This document shows, one piece after another, positions 14,968-15,362 of a stretch of 15,362 nt of DNA (its first letter is position 1; every line of letters begins with the position of its first letter). The notes under the pieces are model-generated. The model was not told the DNA's origin, did no database searches, and was given only the letters and a program-made list of their open reading frames with translations. The stretch lies in the NCBI GenBank assembly GCA_937873255.1, contig CALMVM010000610.1:1-15362 (forward strand). Reading direction: 5' to 3'. The position numbers and the translations under genes are program-made. This DNA comes from an uncultured Verrucomicrobiota bacterium. Lineage in GTDB: Bacteria > Verrucomicrobiota > Verrucomicrobiia > Chthoniobacterales > SZAS-18.

Positions 14968-15114
14968 TTGCACCACCTCAGTTTTTTTCTTGCTCGAGCC
15001 TCGCTTATCTATATCAATGATCCTTAACCCCCCCCAGGTCAGGAGCCTTCGGCAATTCTGCTCTGCCGCGACTGACCTATCTCTTCGTCAGCCTTCAGCC
15101 CCCATCTCCCCTCT

Positions 15115-15362
15115 ATGCGTAGCAGCGTCTCCTCCCCGTCGTTTTCCCGCCGTGCCTTGGCCTGGCGTGCTTCCCTTGATCGGTTGCGTTCGGCCGCCCG
15201 GGCCGGACGCCGGCTGGCCCCGCTCCTTGCCACGCTCGCGCTCGGAGCCATCCCGGCCCACGCGGCCAACGACGCGTGGTCGACCGCGCCGGTCAGCGGC
15301 AACTTTTCGGGCAACAACTGGACCCTGGGCACGACCACGCCCGGCGCGCCCACGGGCACGAT
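15115..15362 (+). CDS. Autotransporter/PEP-CTERM-like beta-strand surface protein, N-terminus (3' partial)
   Basis: The frame is open from ATG 15115 to the window end (82 complete codons). It has a long Arg/Ser-rich n-region (MRSSVSSPSFSRRALAWRAS and on to about residue 33), a hydrophobic core LAPLLATLALGAIPA and a likely cleavage site AHA/AND. The mature part starts NDAWSTAPVSGNFSGNNW, the Asn/Gly/Trp-rich pattern that opens many large verrucomicrobial proteins with autotransporter-associated beta-strand repeats, often ending in a PEP-CTERM sorting signal. The leader just before the ATG is pyrimidine-rich (CCCCATCTCCCCTCT) with no Shine-Dalgarno sequence. The class is likely from the N-terminus alone; repeats and C-terminus lie outside. 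Confidence 0.7.
   Translation, partial: MRSSVSSPSFSRRALAWRASLDRLRSAARAGRRLAPLLATLALGAIPAHAANDAWSTAPVSGNFSGNNWTLGTTTPGAPTGT

Larger units (their letters stand above)
14352..15114. other. 763-bp intergenic region without a convincing gene
   Basis: Short open frames exist on both strands (for example minus 14562-14921 and 14332-14682), but none shows a known motif, a signal peptide or a credible start. Their Arg/Pro/Ser-rich composition is that of GC-rich noncoding DNA. What can be seen is one complex hairpin (14540-14567), one simple hairpin (14858-14878), a 15-bp palindrome (14953-14967), a T7 tract (14982-14988), an AT-rich stretch (15005-15018) and a run of C (15028-15035). No tRNA or clear intrinsic terminator was found. 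The last 150 bp probably hold the promoter of the next gene. A decayed gene cannot be excluded. Confidence 0.5.

Noticed and set aside
14953..14990. Palindrome followed by T7 as an intrinsic terminator
   Set aside because: The T-run starts 14 bases after the stem and the stem is only 5 bp with a usable loop, so the geometry does not fit.

Overview
The window is GC-rich bacterial DNA that most resembles Verrucomicrobiota, probably Opitutaceae. This is an inference from gene content: a very large secreted protein ending in a DPDGDG...EYALGTDP segment, a GntR-type helix-turn-helix fused to a LacI-type sensor, an SH3-like domain before a glycoside hydrolase, and a long signal peptide leading into an autotransporter-type beta-strand protein. 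No rRNA, tRNA, CRISPR array, insertion sequence or phage gene was seen.

Layout. (1) 2-3898 (+) is the 3' part of a large secreted zinc metalloprotease with PPC, cadherin-like and two PA14 domains; its start lies outside the window. (2) 3946-8322 (+) encodes a secreted GH38 alpha-mannosidase with a long C-terminal extension, but an in-frame TGA at 6793-6795 cuts it in two. (3) 8338-9729 (-) is a GH125 exo-alpha-1,6-mannosidase, convergent with the GH38 gene and divergent from (4), a GntR/LacI-type regulator at 9907-11004 (+). (5) 11748-13220 (-) is a secreted GH76 endo-alpha-1,6-mannanase. Its stop codon overlaps the start of (6), a secreted basic-secretory-protein-type peptidase at 10939-11751 (-), whose 3' end overlaps the regulator on the other strand. 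(7) 13572-14351 (+) is a secreted SGNH hydrolase. (8) 14352-15114 is a 763-bp gap with hairpins and a 15-bp palindrome. (9) 15115-15362 (+) is the start of an autotransporter/PEP-CTERM-like surface protein that runs off the window.

How the genes could work together: GH76 (endo-alpha-1,6), GH125 (exo-alpha-1,6) and GH38 (alpha-mannosidase) form a coherent set for taking apart alpha-mannan or high-mannose N-glycans. Two secreted metallopeptidases and an SGNH esterase beside them suggest the target is a glycoprotein such as fungal or algal mannoprotein. The GntR/LacI regulator between the mannosidase genes is the obvious local switch. This is inferred from families and neighbourhood.

The least expected signals are: the in-frame TGA inside the alpha-mannosidase beta-sandwich; a degenerate 21-bp tandem repeat (about nine units, 13189-13377) that covers the start and signal-peptide region of the GH76 gene and reads as N-A-F-V-L-x-R heptads on the other strand; and a pyrimidine-rich ATCTCTTTTCAC-type motif at or near several starts where no Shine-Dalgarno sequence is visible.
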